A stretch of 64,000 nucleotides of DNA from Blastocatellia bacterium (GTDB lineage Bacteria > Acidobacteriota > Blastocatellia > Chloracidobacteriales > Chloracidobacteriaceae): positions 28,441-92,440 of the forward strand of contig JAIBAN010000018.1 in assembly GCA_019695185.1 (NCBI GenBank), given 5' to 3'. Below the pieces are notes generated by a model that worked only from the letters and a program-made list of their open reading frames with translations, was not told the DNA's origin and ran no database searches. Of the stretch, positions 26,982 through 35,949 are shown one piece after another (the first letter of the stretch is position 1; each line of letters starts with the position of its first letter). The translations under genes were made by a program, and so were the position numbers.

Positions 26982-28013
26982 TTATCCCCCAACGGGAGTG
27001 TCAACCGTTTTGATTTCCGGTACTTTGCGTTCATCACCCCACTTTGAGCCATCAAAGCTGCGCACATAAATGTTGTTGGATGAACCGCCTTTGAAAGCCA
27101 CATACAACCGGCCCCGCAACCGGAACAGGCTGGGCGGAGCCGAAGATTCCGAACTGCCTATGGTCCGTTCCTCCGTCCAGCGACCGCCGTCCCATTTCAT
27201 CCAATAGAGTTTTTTGCTGTTTTCACCCCGGTAGGAAATATAAAAATCCCGTTGAAAACACCCAATGGACGGGGATGCGGCAGAGCGTGCGTCCGGTAAA
27301 CGGCTTTCGGAAGACCAGGACCGCCCGTCCCAACTGCGCAGGTTCAACCGTGCCGAAGACCGACCCCGGTAGGCGACAAACAGCTCATTCCCACAGGCTG
27401 CCAGAGTGGGTGCCGTGGCTGATTCCGAATTCGGCACCTGATACTCGCGTGACCAGGAGCGCCCTTCCAATCGGCGGGCGTAAATATTGCTGCTGCTGAC
27501 TCCTTTGTAAGCGATGTACAAGTCCCCGTTGTAAAAGGCCAGACTGGGGGAATCACTCGATTGGGCATCCCCCACCGGCTCTTCGCGGGACCATTGCCCA
27601 TAGTCGTAGGTTCGAAAGAAAACCCGATTGGTGCGGCGTCCTTTATAAGCCAGATACAAACGGTCCCGGTCCCGGCAAAAACCAGGTGCGACATCACTTT
27701 CCGCATTCGGCACGGGTTCGCCAATGGTCCAGCGGTCACCGTTCCAGGAAGAAACATAAATCCGTTCGGAGTTTTGGCCTCGATACGCCAGATAAATCAC
27801 TTGGTCATCAGTGTTATCATAACGGCCCCGGTCGTCGCGCCGGTCATACCGGTCACGCTGCCCCCGGTCATCACGCCGGTCCCGTTGGTCCCGGTCATAC
27901 CGGTCCCGTTGGCCAAAAGCCGGTTCATTCAGATTGGGCAGCAAACCAAAAACAAAAAGGGCTGCCACAGCCACAGCCCAGAATTGTTTCCGTGCAAACA
28001 GAAACTTGGTCAT
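26982..28013 (-). CDS. Secreted six-bladed propeller-like protein with Arg/Asp-rich linker
   Basis: 343 residues, with GAGGAGG before the ATG at 28013. A signal peptide (about 1-34) is followed by a low-complexity Arg/Asp linker (about 36-66, 'RDRYDRDQRDRRDDRG'). Six repeats of about 47 residues then follow the pattern 'LYLAYKG..S..IY.R..DG..WS.E..VP.A.S..PSL', consistent with a six-bladed beta-propeller of the sialidase/lectin type. No catalytic sialidase residues are evident, so a carbohydrate-binding or structural role is more likely. No exact family is recognised. Confidence 0.75.
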   Translation of the reverse strand: MTKFLFARKQFWAVAVAALFVFGLLPNLNEPAFGQRDRYDRDQRDRRDDRGQRDRYDRRDDRGRYDNTDDQVIYLAYRGQNSERIYVSSWNGDRWTIGEPVPNAESDVAPGFCRDRDRLYLAYKGRRTNRVFFRTYDYGQWSREEPVGDAQSSDSPSLAFYNGDLYIAYKGVSSSNIYARRLEGRSWSREYQVPNSESATAPTLAACGNELFVAYRGRSSARLNLRSWDGRSWSSESRLPDARSAASPSIGCFQRDFYISYRGENSKKLYWMKWDGGRWTEERTIGSSESSAPPSLFRLRGRLYVAFKGGSSNNIYVRSFDGSKWGDERKVPEIKTVDTPVGG

Positions 28014-28318
28014 AGGGATTCCTCCTCAAAATCACAGGAAATTATTGTTTGGAACGGTCAAAGGTTTGGCGGGAAAGCGTTGTTATTGTTCCCGTTCCGA
28101 AAAAAAACACAAGGCTTTCCCGGTTTACCGATTCCTGAACGTTGCCTGAGGTTTCCCAGTTGAAAATTCCGGATTTACTGATCTTTACTTCTGATAAAGG
28201 TGCTAATCAGGATTATTTTTCCTTGAAAGCTGGAGGGAATAAATGCCCAAACCCATGTGTGGACTGAGTTGGACCTGAAGATTCACTCAGGCTTGCAAGA
28301 ATTCTGAGTCTGCAGTCC
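28014..28318. other. Intergenic region without a recognised gene
   Basis: I see no convincing ORF or RNA here. One LytTR-like half site (complement of GGAACGGTC near 28051) lacks a partner at the 20-bp period, so it is not counted as an operator. Confidence 0.5.
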
Positions 28319-31300
28319 TTAAAAAGTGGCTTGTCCGAAACTGACGGCCCGCAGGAGTGAAAAATCAGTTGAGGTCAATTGCCCGTTGCCCCGGCTCCCG
28401 TTCGGGTTCGCTGGAACCACATCAACCGAAAGTGTTTGCCGGGTTGTTGGTGTAGCCAGGAAGAGCAGAAATGCCCGTGCCAGTGTCACATCATTGGTTG
28501 CAAAAACACCATCCCGGTTGACATCGCCCCAGAGAATGAATTCAGGAAAAACCGCTGCCGGGCTGGATGGGTCTGGGGAATTGGAGGGCAGATTTTCCGT
28601 CGTTACGTCAAATCCATCCACCCGCACCGTCAGATAGCCGTTGATATTGCCAGTTCCGTTGGTGGAAGGCGGTACCGTCACGCTAATGGAATTTGCCGTC
28701 GCCGCCGTCACAGTGGCGGAAATCAATCGTCCTTCCCCGAAAAAGACCTGGGTACTGCCCGGCACAAATCCGGTGCCGCTGATGGTGATGGTTTTCCCGC
28801 TGGTTGAGGCCACCGGATAAAACTGCGTCACCGTATGGTTGGGCACGCCCACGGTTACGGAAAAACTGGCATCGGTCGAGGCTCCACAGTTGTCCGTGGC
28901 CCGAATTATGATGGTATGAACCCCCACCGGAGCGGCATTGGCAAACGTCACGGCTCCCGTGGTGCCATTGACCGAAACGGTTCCGGTGTAGGTTCCCTGG
29001 CTTTGCACCGCGAGGCTGGCAATGGAACCGTTCTCCGTCGGCCCGGTGGCAGGGGTAATCGTCCGCCCGCTGCCCAGCGTCACAGAGGCCGCATTGTAGC
29101 TCAGTCCTGGCGGCGTGTTGGCCGTCACATTCACCGTCAGACTAGCCTGGATGTTCTGGCAAAGCCCATCCGACACCTGCAAACCCACCAGATTGGGTCC
29201 GGTTCCCGCCGTGCAACCGGCGGTAATCGCGGCCTCAATCTGGCCGTTGGTGTTGGTGATGGAGGTGACGGAAATCCCCGCCGGTACGCTCGTGACGGTC
29301 ACCACCAGATTTGCGGCGGGCGTTTCCACATCCGCAACGGTGGCAATCGTGGAAATCAGCAGACTGCCCCCTTGTGACCGGGTGACCGGTGCCGCAGCCG
29401 TAATGGAAGGCGTGCTGTTGACCGAGTAGGTTTGTCCGGTAAACGGCAAGCCGGTCACGGTCGGGGTGGCCCCTGCCGGGCTGGTCATATTCAGCCCCAA
29501 GGTGCCGCTCCCGCTGCCCGTGACCGCAGAGACGGTCCAGATGGTGCCGCTGCCGGTCACGTTGGTGATGCTGGCTCCGGTCAGTCCGGAACTGACCAGA
29601 GTAAAATTTGCCTGACTCAGACCTGCTGTCGGGTCGCCAAAGGTCACGGTCCAACTGACTGTGGTTCCGCTGCAAACCGTGGCTGACTGGTCCCGATTGA
29701 GCGAAACCACTGAGTTGGGCAAATCCCGCAGGATATAGACCGCACCTGACTGACCGGCGGAATTATCGGCCTGATTCCCATTGATACCGGTGGCGTTGCT
29801 ACTCTCTCCGGTTGCCCCAATCACCATCGTGTCGCCCGAAAGCGCCACCTGGGTGCCAAACGAATCAGAAGCATCCGTATTTGACGCTTTGAGGTACGCC
29901 CGCTGGCTCCAGGTGGTGCCGCTGCGGACAAAAAGATAAGCGGCACCCGCACCCGAAACCGAGTTGTCGGCCTGATTTCCATTGACGCCGGTGGCGTTGC
30001 TGTTTTCTCCGGTTGCCCCAACCAGGACCATATCGCCTGCCGCTGCCACTGAAATACCAAAGCTATCGCTTCCCTCGGTATTGGACGCCTTGAGGTATGC
30101 CTGTTGTGTCCAGACAGTTCCATTTCTTACAAAGACATAAGCGGCCCCGGCATTGAGCGCCGAGTTGTCGGCCTGATTGCCATTGGCTCCAGTGGCATTG
30201 CTGCTTTCCCCCACCGCACCCACCACCAGCGTGTCTCCCGAAAGGCCCAGGGACCCGCTGAACCGGTCAAGCACATCGGGATTGGACGCCTTGAGGTATG
30301 CCTGCTGGCTCCAGGCGGTGCCATTTCGCACGAAAACATAGGCAGCGCCGGCACTGGCTGCCGAGTTATCCGCCTGGTTGCCGTTGACTCCGGTCGCGTT
30401 ACTGTCTTCCCCGTTCGCCCCCGCCACGACCGTATCACCCGAAATTGCCAACCTCCCTCCAAAATTGTCCTGCCCGTCGGTATTGGACGCTTTGAGATAG
30501 GCCTGCTGGCTCCAGGTGGTGCCGCTCCGGACAAAGACATAGGCGGCACCGGCGGCGCTCAGGGAATTGTTCGCCTGGTTGCCGTTGACCCCGGTCGCGT
30601 TACTATCCTCTCCGGTCGCCCCCACTACGACCGTATCACCTGAAATTGCCAAACCATCGCCAAAATTGTCGCCCATTCCGGTATTGGACGCCTTGAGGTA
30701 CGCCTGCTGGCTCCAGGTGGTGCCGCTCCGGACAAACACATAGACGGCACCCGCACCAGCAGCCGAAGTATCCACCTGATTGCCGTTGACCCCGGTGGCA
30801 GCACTTGACTCGCCAACTGACCCAATGACCACCGTATCTCCGGAAATGGCGACCGCAGTCCCAAACAGCGCCGCCGTCCTGGTATTGGACGCCTTGAGGT
30901 ACGCCTGCTGGCTCCAGGTGGTACCGTTTCGCACGAAAACATAAGCGGCACCGGCATTACTGAGCGAGTTGTCCGCCTGATTGCCGTTGACCCCGGTCGC
31001 GTTACTGGCTTCCCTGGATGCCCCCACCACCACCGTGTCGCCTGAAATGGCCAAGGCTCCAGCAAACCGGTCGCCGCCATCGGTATTGGACGCCTTGATG
31101 TATGCCTCTTGCACAATCGGGTCCACCGTGATGGGGAACTCGGCTCCGGCGGTTTCCACAGCCACTGCCAGAACCCGCTCATCCGGGGAAGTTGCTTCAA
31201 AACAGGCGGGCAGCGGTTTTCCGGTCTTGTCCCAGGCTTTCAACCCGCCGTAATTGAGAACCATTCCACCGTCCGGTTTCTGAAACCCAACCCCTTGGCC

Positions 31301-31942
31301 GTCCTGTCCCGGAACCAGCCGGAGTCCTCCGCGAATGGCCAGATTCAACCGCAGCCGGGTATTTTCCGGCCCGGAACCGGTAAGAGGTTGTTTGATGGTC
31401 CAACCTTGCTCCAGCCCATTGGCCTGATTGACAAACCATTCGTTGAGGTTTTCATTCCACTCGTAGGTGATGCGCTCGCCTACGGTCACCACTTGGGGCT
31501 GCTTCCCTGTCAACCGCTGTTCCTTCCCGGCCATTCCGTAGCTCGTCAGTTCCAGCCCCCAGTTCCAGCTTTGACCATCGGCTTTGAGGTGAAATCCGCG
31601 CCCGTCAAACTCCGTCAGGTACTGCTGGCTGTGGCTGCGGGCCATCCATAATTTTTTCCCGCTGGCAAACACCTTGCGGCGTCCGGATTCGTAGGCGTCC
31701 CGGATTCCTTTCCATTCCAATTTCTGCAATCCCTTGGGAGCTTCCTCAACTTGCGGTTTCTGCAAATTGAGCGCAGAAACCGAGGGACCGAAGACTGAGG
31801 ACTGAGGCCGAAGGTTTATTGCAGTCGAGGTGCCGGTTTTCTGACCTCTCAAAGAGGCTGGTTGCCGCAACTGATGGACGCTCCACAGACTTCCACCGAG
31901 CAGGCTTAAAATCACAACTATCCGGAAAAGAACGGTACGCAT
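28319..31942 (-). CDS. Exported FG-GAP repeat protein with Ig-like domains and C-terminal dockerin
   Basis: 1207 residues, with GGAG before the ATG. An N-terminal signal/anchor (about 5-25) is followed by a conserved region (about 70-270) and then seven FG-GAP-type repeats of about 58 residues ('AYLKASNTDGGDRFAGALAI', 'SGDTVVVGASREASNATGVN'), probably an integrin-like propeller. Ig/cadherin-like segments follow (about 750-1080), with an IPT/TIG-like domain near 1080. The end carries a type I dockerin-like pair of calcium loops ('WGDVNRDGVFATNDVTLARA'). Part of a GGACTGA array is translated near residues 46-50. A LytTR site and promoter lie about 90-150 bp upstream, so the downstream-encoded LytTR system probably activates it. 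Confidence 0.85.
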   Translation of the reverse strand: MRTVLFRIVVILSLLGGSLWSVHQLRQPASLRGQKTGTSTAINLRPQSSVFGPSVSALNLQKPQVEEAPKGLQKLEWKGIRDAYESGRRKVFASGKKLWMARSHSQQYLTEFDGRGFHLKADGQSWNWGLELTSYGMAGKEQRLTGKQPQVVTVGERITYEWNENLNEWFVNQANGLEQGWTIKQPLTGSGPENTRLRLNLAIRGGLRLVPGQDGQGVGFQKPDGGMVLNYGGLKAWDKTGKPLPACFEATSPDERVLAVAVETAGAEFPITVDPIVQEAYIKASNTDGGDRFAGALAISGDTVVVGASREASNATGVNGNQADNSLSNAGAAYVFVRNGTTWSQQAYLKASNTRTAALFGTAVAISGDTVVIGSVGESSAATGVNGNQVDTSAAGAGAVYVFVRSGTTWSQQAYLKASNTGMGDNFGDGLAISGDTVVVGATGEDSNATGVNGNQANNSLSAAGAAYVFVRSGTTWSQQAYLKASNTDGQDNFGGRLAISGDTVVAGANGEDSNATGVNGNQADNSAASAGAAYVFVRNGTAWSQQAYLKASNPDVLDRFSGSLGLSGDTLVVGAVGESSNATGANGNQADNSALNAGAAYVFVRNGTVWTQQAYLKASNTEGSDSFGISVAAAGDMVLVGATGENSNATGVNGNQADNSVSGAGAAYLFVRSGTTWSQRAYLKASNTDASDSFGTQVALSGDTMVIGATGESSNATGINGNQADNSAGQSGAVYILRDLPNSVVSLNRDQSATVCSGTTVSWTVTFGDPTAGLSQANFTLVSSGLTGASITNVTGSGTIWTVSAVTGSGSGTLGLNMTSPAGATPTVTGLPFTGQTYSVNSTPSITAAAPVTRSQGGSLLISTIATVADVETPAANLVVTVTSVPAGISVTSITNTNGQIEAAITAGCTAGTGPNLVGLQVSDGLCQNIQASLTVNVTANTPPGLSYNAASVTLGSGRTITPATGPTENGSIASLAVQSQGTYTGTVSVNGTTGAVTFANAAPVGVHTIIIRATDNCGASTDASFSVTVGVPNHTVTQFYPVASTSGKTITISGTGFVPGSTQVFFGEGRLISATVTAATANSISVTVPPSTNGTGNINGYLTVRVDGFDVTTENLPSNSPDPSSPAAVFPEFILWGDVNRDGVFATNDVTLARAFLLFLATPTTRQTLSVDVVPANPNGSRGNGQLTSTDFSLLRAVSFGQATF
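29749..31110 (-). repeat. Tandem coding repeats of the FG-GAP protein
   Basis: Seven near-identical units of about 175-180 bp, each encoding 'YLKASNT...FG..LAISGDTVVVGA..E.SNATGVNGNQADNS..AGAAYVFVR.GT.WSQQ'. Near-identity at the DNA level suggests recent duplication or homogenisation. Confidence 0.85.
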
Positions 31943-32028
31943 ACGATTTTCTCCAATGGCCGAACAGGGCAGTCAATTTGGATTGGAATGGGTGACGGAG
32001 ACGGCACCAATAGTGCCTTGGTCGGGAA

Positions 32029-32056
32029 ATCGTATGAGGTTTTTCAGGGAAGGCAA
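32029..32056 (-). promoter_or_regulatory. Candidate promoter of the FG-GAP/dockerin gene
   Basis: On the minus strand TTGCCT (32051-32056) and TACGAT (32029-32034) are 16 bp apart, with the LytTR site ending 10 bp upstream of the -35. This is the usual geometry for LytTR activation. Confidence 0.5.
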
Positions 32057-32066
32057 AAAATATGCT

Positions 32067-32095
32067 GCGAACGGTCAAAACCTGCGACGAACGGT
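32067..32095 (-). promoter_or_regulatory. LytTR-type direct-repeat operator upstream of the FG-GAP/dockerin gene
   Basis: Minus-strand ACCGTTCGT (32087-32095) and ACCGTTCGC (32067-32075) repeat with a 20-bp start-to-start period. The first fits the general LytTR half-site [TA][AC][CA]GTTN[AG][TG] at all positions and the second at all but the last. Confidence 0.65.
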
Positions 32096-32106
32096 CACCT
32101 TTCGCA

Positions 32107-32134
32107 GGACTGAGGACTGAGGACTGAGGACTGA
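32107..32134. repeat. GGACTGA heptamer array, four units
   Basis: Four exact tandem GGACTGA units, just distal to the LytTR site. The same unit recurs at 35817, 42794, 52430 and 58783. Confidence 0.9.
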
Positions 32135-32170
32135 GAAAGAAAACCGGACCTGTCTTGCTCCAGTGAGGTT

Positions 32171-32386
32171 TCAGCCCCGCAGGGGCGTGATATGGTAGCC
32201 AGGGTGTGGAGCGCAGCGGAACCCCTGGGTAATAATACCCTAACCACCACGCCCTGGAGGGGCGCATTACCTGATTTGTTTTGATACTGCGCCCCTCCAG
32301 GGCGCGGGGCTTTCTTTGGCGAACTATTCCAGGGGTTCCGCTCCGCTCCACACCCTGGCTACCAGAATGCGCCCTTTCAGGGCTTT
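32171..32386. repeat. Long imperfect inverted repeat, about 100-bp arms
   Basis: The left arm (about 32171-32268) and the reverse complement of the right arm (about 32287-32386) share GGTAGCCAGGGTGTGGAGCG, GCGGAACCCCTGG and GCCCTGGAGGGGCGCA. A third, partial copy of the theme follows at about 32430-32480. Reading frames through it ('GVPLRSTPWLP') appear on both strands and are repeat artefacts. The rest of 31943-32491 holds the LytTR promoter and a heptamer array. Confidence 0.75.
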
Positions 32387-32491
32387 TGGCGCTCCTGCCG
32401 GAGCGCAGGAAATGGCTGAAACTCTTATCGTCCAGGGGTTTTGCTGCGCTCCCACTTGGCAATCGTTTCACCCCCCTGCGGTGCTATATAC

Positions 32492-35400
32492 TTACAAGCG
32501 GATTCGAATCCGCGCCCAAACCTGCTGGTTGCGCCGGAAAAAGCGTAAATCTCCACCTTTGCCAAAGGTCTGGGTCAGTCGTTCGCGGATGTTGTTGAGA
32601 CCAATATTGGTTGAATCCGCCCGTTTGGCATGGTCGGTTACATCCACCCAGCAGCCCGAATTGACCACCCGCAGCCACAGCCGCTTCCGGCCAACCCGGA
32701 CCGAAAGCATGACCTGGAGCGGCATGTCACTGGTTTGCATCCCATATTTGACGGCATTTTCCACCAAGGGCTGAAGCAAAAACGGCGGCAGCTTTTGGTT
32801 GAGTGCCTCCGGAGCAATGTCAAACGTGACTTCAATCTGGTCTTCAAACCGGATTTTCTGAATGTCGAGGTAGTTTTGCACCGCTTCAACTTCCTCTTTG
32901 AGAGACACTTCCTTGCTGGTGGCGGTGTTGAGCGAATACCGGAGGAATTTGGAGAGCTTGGCCACCATCTGGCGGGTTCGTTCGGGGTCTTCGTCCACCA
33001 TGCCCCACACCGTAGTCAGCACATTAAACAGAAAATGCGGATTGATTTGATAGCGTAGCATCTGCAACTGGGCCTGCTGGGCTGAGGTCACCGCTTGCAG
33101 GGCTTTTTCCCGTTCCTGGCGGTTGGCCATCTCCAACTGCCGGTTCAGGGATTGGATTTCGGCCAGCGCCTGCAAAGTCCGTTCTTTCTCTTCAACCAGA
33201 CTTTTGGTTTGGCGGGCGACCTGTTCGCTCAGAATTTTCTGGCGGGCCATCAACCGCCGGACTCGCACGCGGTAGCCGGCAAAGCCGCCGATGCCGCCCA
33301 GTGTGATGACATAACCAACATAGGCCCACCATGCCAGCCACGGAGCCGGGCGCACCTCAAAAGTAACCTGAATCGGGCCGGAAACCGTTCCGGCATAATC
33401 CCTGGCCCAGACCTGAAAACAGTAGGTTCCGCTGGGTAATGCGGCAAATTCGCGTGCCGTTTCGGTGGTCCACTGTGTGGGAGCCGTTTCCAGTCCAACC
33501 AGTTGGGTGCGAAATCGGGTTTCGGTTTCCCGAAAAAACCGCAACAGGCTGAATTCAAAAACCACGTGGTTCTGGTTATGGCCTAAAACCGAGGTCTGGC
33601 CATCCGTCCGGAGAGGTTGGAACTCCGCCGGGGAACCACTTTCCACTCCAGCCTTTTCAAAGAGGGCCGGAGCCGGAGTCGGAGTCGGCGGCTCAGTGGC
33701 AGGGTCAAACAGAGCCGCCCCGCCAATGGTTCCGACCCAAATCCGGCCTTGACTGTCCACCATTGAGGCTCCCGTATTGCATTCGTTGCTGGGCAGGCCA
33801 TCCTCAGTGGTAAAGGTTTCCACTGCGAACCCGGACGGGGTTTCTGCACCTGAATTCCCTGGTGTCAAACGGGCCACACCTTTGTTGGTGCTCAGGTACA
33901 GGCGCTGGCGGGCATCTTCCTCAATGCGATAGACGGTGTTGTTGGGCAGGGCGGGAACGGTTGCATCCGTCAGGTTGTGCCAGTTCAGTCGTGACAAGCT
34001 GCCGGGTGCAAGGTTCGCCCAGCAGAGGCCGGAACCGGTGCCGACCCAAAGCAGGGTTTTACCTTCGGGAGAAACCGTTTGCTTGAGGCACATGATGCGG
34101 TTTCCCACCAATCCTTGATTGGTCGTCAGTTTTTCCCAGCGCCCGGCTTCCTGCCGGTACAGTCCATTTTCAGTTCCAACCCAGAGGCAAAACCGGCCAG
34201 CGGAGTCGAACGTTTCAAGCACACAACGAACCCGCCCAATCTGTTCTCCGCCGGGCAGGGCAACCGAAGTCAGAGACTCATTCTGGAAATAAGAAAAACC
34301 GTCGTTGTGGCCCAGCCAAATGACAGGGCTGCCATCGGGCAAATGCCCGCCCCCTACGCAGGTGGTTTGGCGGTTGGTGACCGGAATCCAACGTCCCTGG
34401 TGAAAACGGGCGGTTCCGTCTCCGGTTCCAAGCCAAATGTCGCCTGTTTGGTGGTCGGTAAAAAACGCCTGAGTCAACGCAGTGGCCAAAACCGGAATCC
34501 GGTAACGCGTCCAGTGACCAGCCGCAAACCGGGAAACAAAACAACCGGCGGGTTCGGTGGTGCCGGAAAGCGCCCAGAGCGTTGGATTGCCGCCTTTCCG
34601 GTTGAGCGGGTCCAACAGGACGGCACCACCCACCAGCATGGCTGAAGCGCCGTCAACTTCAGGCAGTTCTAAAATGCTATAGGTAGGATTGCCCACCAAC
34701 CCTTTTTCGGTGGTGAAACTGACCCAGCCGCCAGGTTTCCAGCGGGCCAAACCTGCTCCCGAAAGACCAATCCACAACGTTTGGGTCGCTCTTTCCACGG
34801 CCAGACACCACACGCCATAGGCCAAACCAACCGACTTGTCAAAATTGGCCCATTTGCCCTGAGCAACCCGGAATGGTTCGGGTCCGCTGCGGGTGTCTTC
34901 AATGCTCAACCGAAGCAGGCCCTGGTTGTGACCCACCCACAAAATCCGCTCGCCTGCCGGAGTTGCCGTTTCCAACAGGGAAAAAATGAATTTCGGGGAA
35001 AAACCGTTTTCAAGTGTCACCCGGCTCCAGGAACCGTCGGCCAACCGGCACAGTTCTTCGTTGGTTCCGACCCAGAGCACCGGTTTCCCGGCAGGCGAAA
35101 CGCTGGCCAACAGGCTGCGTACATTGGAGTTGGTCAACCCTGAATTGGTACTGTTGAAAATGGTCCACTGGTTGTTTTCAATCCGTATCAGGCCGGGGCC
35201 GTCGGTTCCTACCCACAACACAGGATTCCCGGTTTCCGCCGCGGTTTCGGCCAGGCATTTGATATTGAGCGCCTCAAAGCCCTGATTTCGGCCAAGAATT
35301 TCCCAGGTGCCTTGCCTCCAGCGAACCAAGCCTTTTTCTGTTCCCACCCACAAGGCCCCGTTGCCATTTGGAACATGCGATTCCACCACCGCACTGATGA

Positions 35401-35935
35401 AATTGCTGGGCAGGCCGGACTGTTCGCTAAACACAGACCAGTTTCCGTTTTTGAGCAGGGCTAGACCGCCTCCGGCAGTGCCAAACCACAAGCCCCCGTC
35501 TGAGGTGGCCCGAATGACCGAAATCTGGTTTGACGTATTGCGAATGGGGAGGTTGACGACTTTCCAGGTTTTGCCGTTATAACAAACCGGACCGTCTTTG
35601 GTTCCTGCCCAGAGGTACCCCTTTCGGTCAAATTCAAGGGCGGTGATGGCGTTTTGCGGCAGCCCGTCTTTGTCGGTGAAAATCCGTAAGGCCGGGCGTC
35701 CGGTGTCGGCCACATCGGTTGAGGCGGAAAAAAACAGGGGCTGGATTGAAACGGTGGAAGGGTTTCCCCACACGGGTGTCACTATAAAAAAAAGACAGAA
35801 GCAAACCCAAAAAACAGGACTGAGGACTGAGGACTGAGGACTGAGGGCCAGGAATTGAGAACAAAAAACCTGCCTTTTCCGGAAGATGGAAATTCGGTTT
35901 TTCCAGGCTGGGAAGCAGGAGAGAAAAAATGCCAT
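32492..35935 (-). CDS. Propeller-sensor histidine kinase, LytS-type catalytic core
   Basis: 1147 residues. The ATG at 35935 has AGGGGGGTG just upstream and lies 14 bp after the response-regulator stop, which supports this start. An N-terminal signal segment is followed by about ten two-component-regulator propeller repeats (about 75-690; 'LPQNAITALEFDRKGYLWAG', 'VLWVGTEKGLVRW'), a Y_Y_Y domain (about 760-840), a transmembrane helix near 855-875, a coiled coil, and a His_kinase (PF06580) core with His967 in 'YQINPHFLFNVLTT', then 'PLVENAVKYGM' and 'NIGLNNIRERL'. It senses an extracellular signal and phosphorylates the LytTR partner. A heptamer array forms codons 31-40, so slippage would shift the frame. 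Confidence 0.92.
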   Translation of the reverse strand: MAFFLSCFPAWKNRISIFRKRQVFCSQFLALSPQSSVLSPVFWVCFCLFFIVTPVWGNPSTVSIQPLFFSASTDVADTGRPALRIFTDKDGLPQNAITALEFDRKGYLWAGTKDGPVCYNGKTWKVVNLPIRNTSNQISVIRATSDGGLWFGTAGGGLALLKNGNWSVFSEQSGLPSNFISAVVESHVPNGNGALWVGTEKGLVRWRQGTWEILGRNQGFEALNIKCLAETAAETGNPVLWVGTDGPGLIRIENNQWTIFNSTNSGLTNSNVRSLLASVSPAGKPVLWVGTNEELCRLADGSWSRVTLENGFSPKFIFSLLETATPAGERILWVGHNQGLLRLSIEDTRSGPEPFRVAQGKWANFDKSVGLAYGVWCLAVERATQTLWIGLSGAGLARWKPGGWVSFTTEKGLVGNPTYSILELPEVDGASAMLVGGAVLLDPLNRKGGNPTLWALSGTTEPAGCFVSRFAAGHWTRYRIPVLATALTQAFFTDHQTGDIWLGTGDGTARFHQGRWIPVTNRQTTCVGGGHLPDGSPVIWLGHNDGFSYFQNESLTSVALPGGEQIGRVRCVLETFDSAGRFCLWVGTENGLYRQEAGRWEKLTTNQGLVGNRIMCLKQTVSPEGKTLLWVGTGSGLCWANLAPGSLSRLNWHNLTDATVPALPNNTVYRIEEDARQRLYLSTNKGVARLTPGNSGAETPSGFAVETFTTEDGLPSNECNTGASMVDSQGRIWVGTIGGAALFDPATEPPTPTPAPALFEKAGVESGSPAEFQPLRTDGQTSVLGHNQNHVVFEFSLLRFFRETETRFRTQLVGLETAPTQWTTETAREFAALPSGTYCFQVWARDYAGTVSGPIQVTFEVRPAPWLAWWAYVGYVITLGGIGGFAGYRVRVRRLMARQKILSEQVARQTKSLVEEKERTLQALAEIQSLNRQLEMANRQEREKALQAVTSAQQAQLQMLRYQINPHFLFNVLTTVWGMVDEDPERTRQMVAKLSKFLRYSLNTATSKEVSLKEEVEAVQNYLDIQKIRFEDQIEVTFDIAPEALNQKLPPFLLQPLVENAVKYGMQTSDMPLQVMLSVRVGRKRLWLRVVNSGCWVDVTDHAKRADSTNIGLNNIRERLTQTFGKGGDLRFFRRNQQVWARIRIRL
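35817..35844. repeat. GGACTGA array inside the histidine kinase 5' coding region
   Basis: Four exact 7-bp units, translated as 'LSPQSSVLSP' (residues 31-40). Because 7 is not a multiple of 3, loss or gain of one unit breaks the frame. Confidence 0.85.
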
Positions 35936-35949
35936 TCACCCCCCTTTTC

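Noticed and set aside
28045..28065. Third LytTR-type operator before the propeller gene
   Set aside because: Only one half-site-like GGAACGGTC is present, with mismatches and no second repeat at the 20-bp period.
29749..31110. Possible CRISPR-like array
   Set aside because: The regular repeats are about 177 bp, in frame and encode FG-GAP units. No short direct repeats with unique spacers are present anywhere in the window.
31746..32471. Minus-strand open frame (241 codons) upstream of the FG-GAP gene
   Set aside because: It reads through heptamers and the long inverted repeat. The same 'GVPLRSTPWLP' text appears on the opposite strand, so it is repeat-derived.
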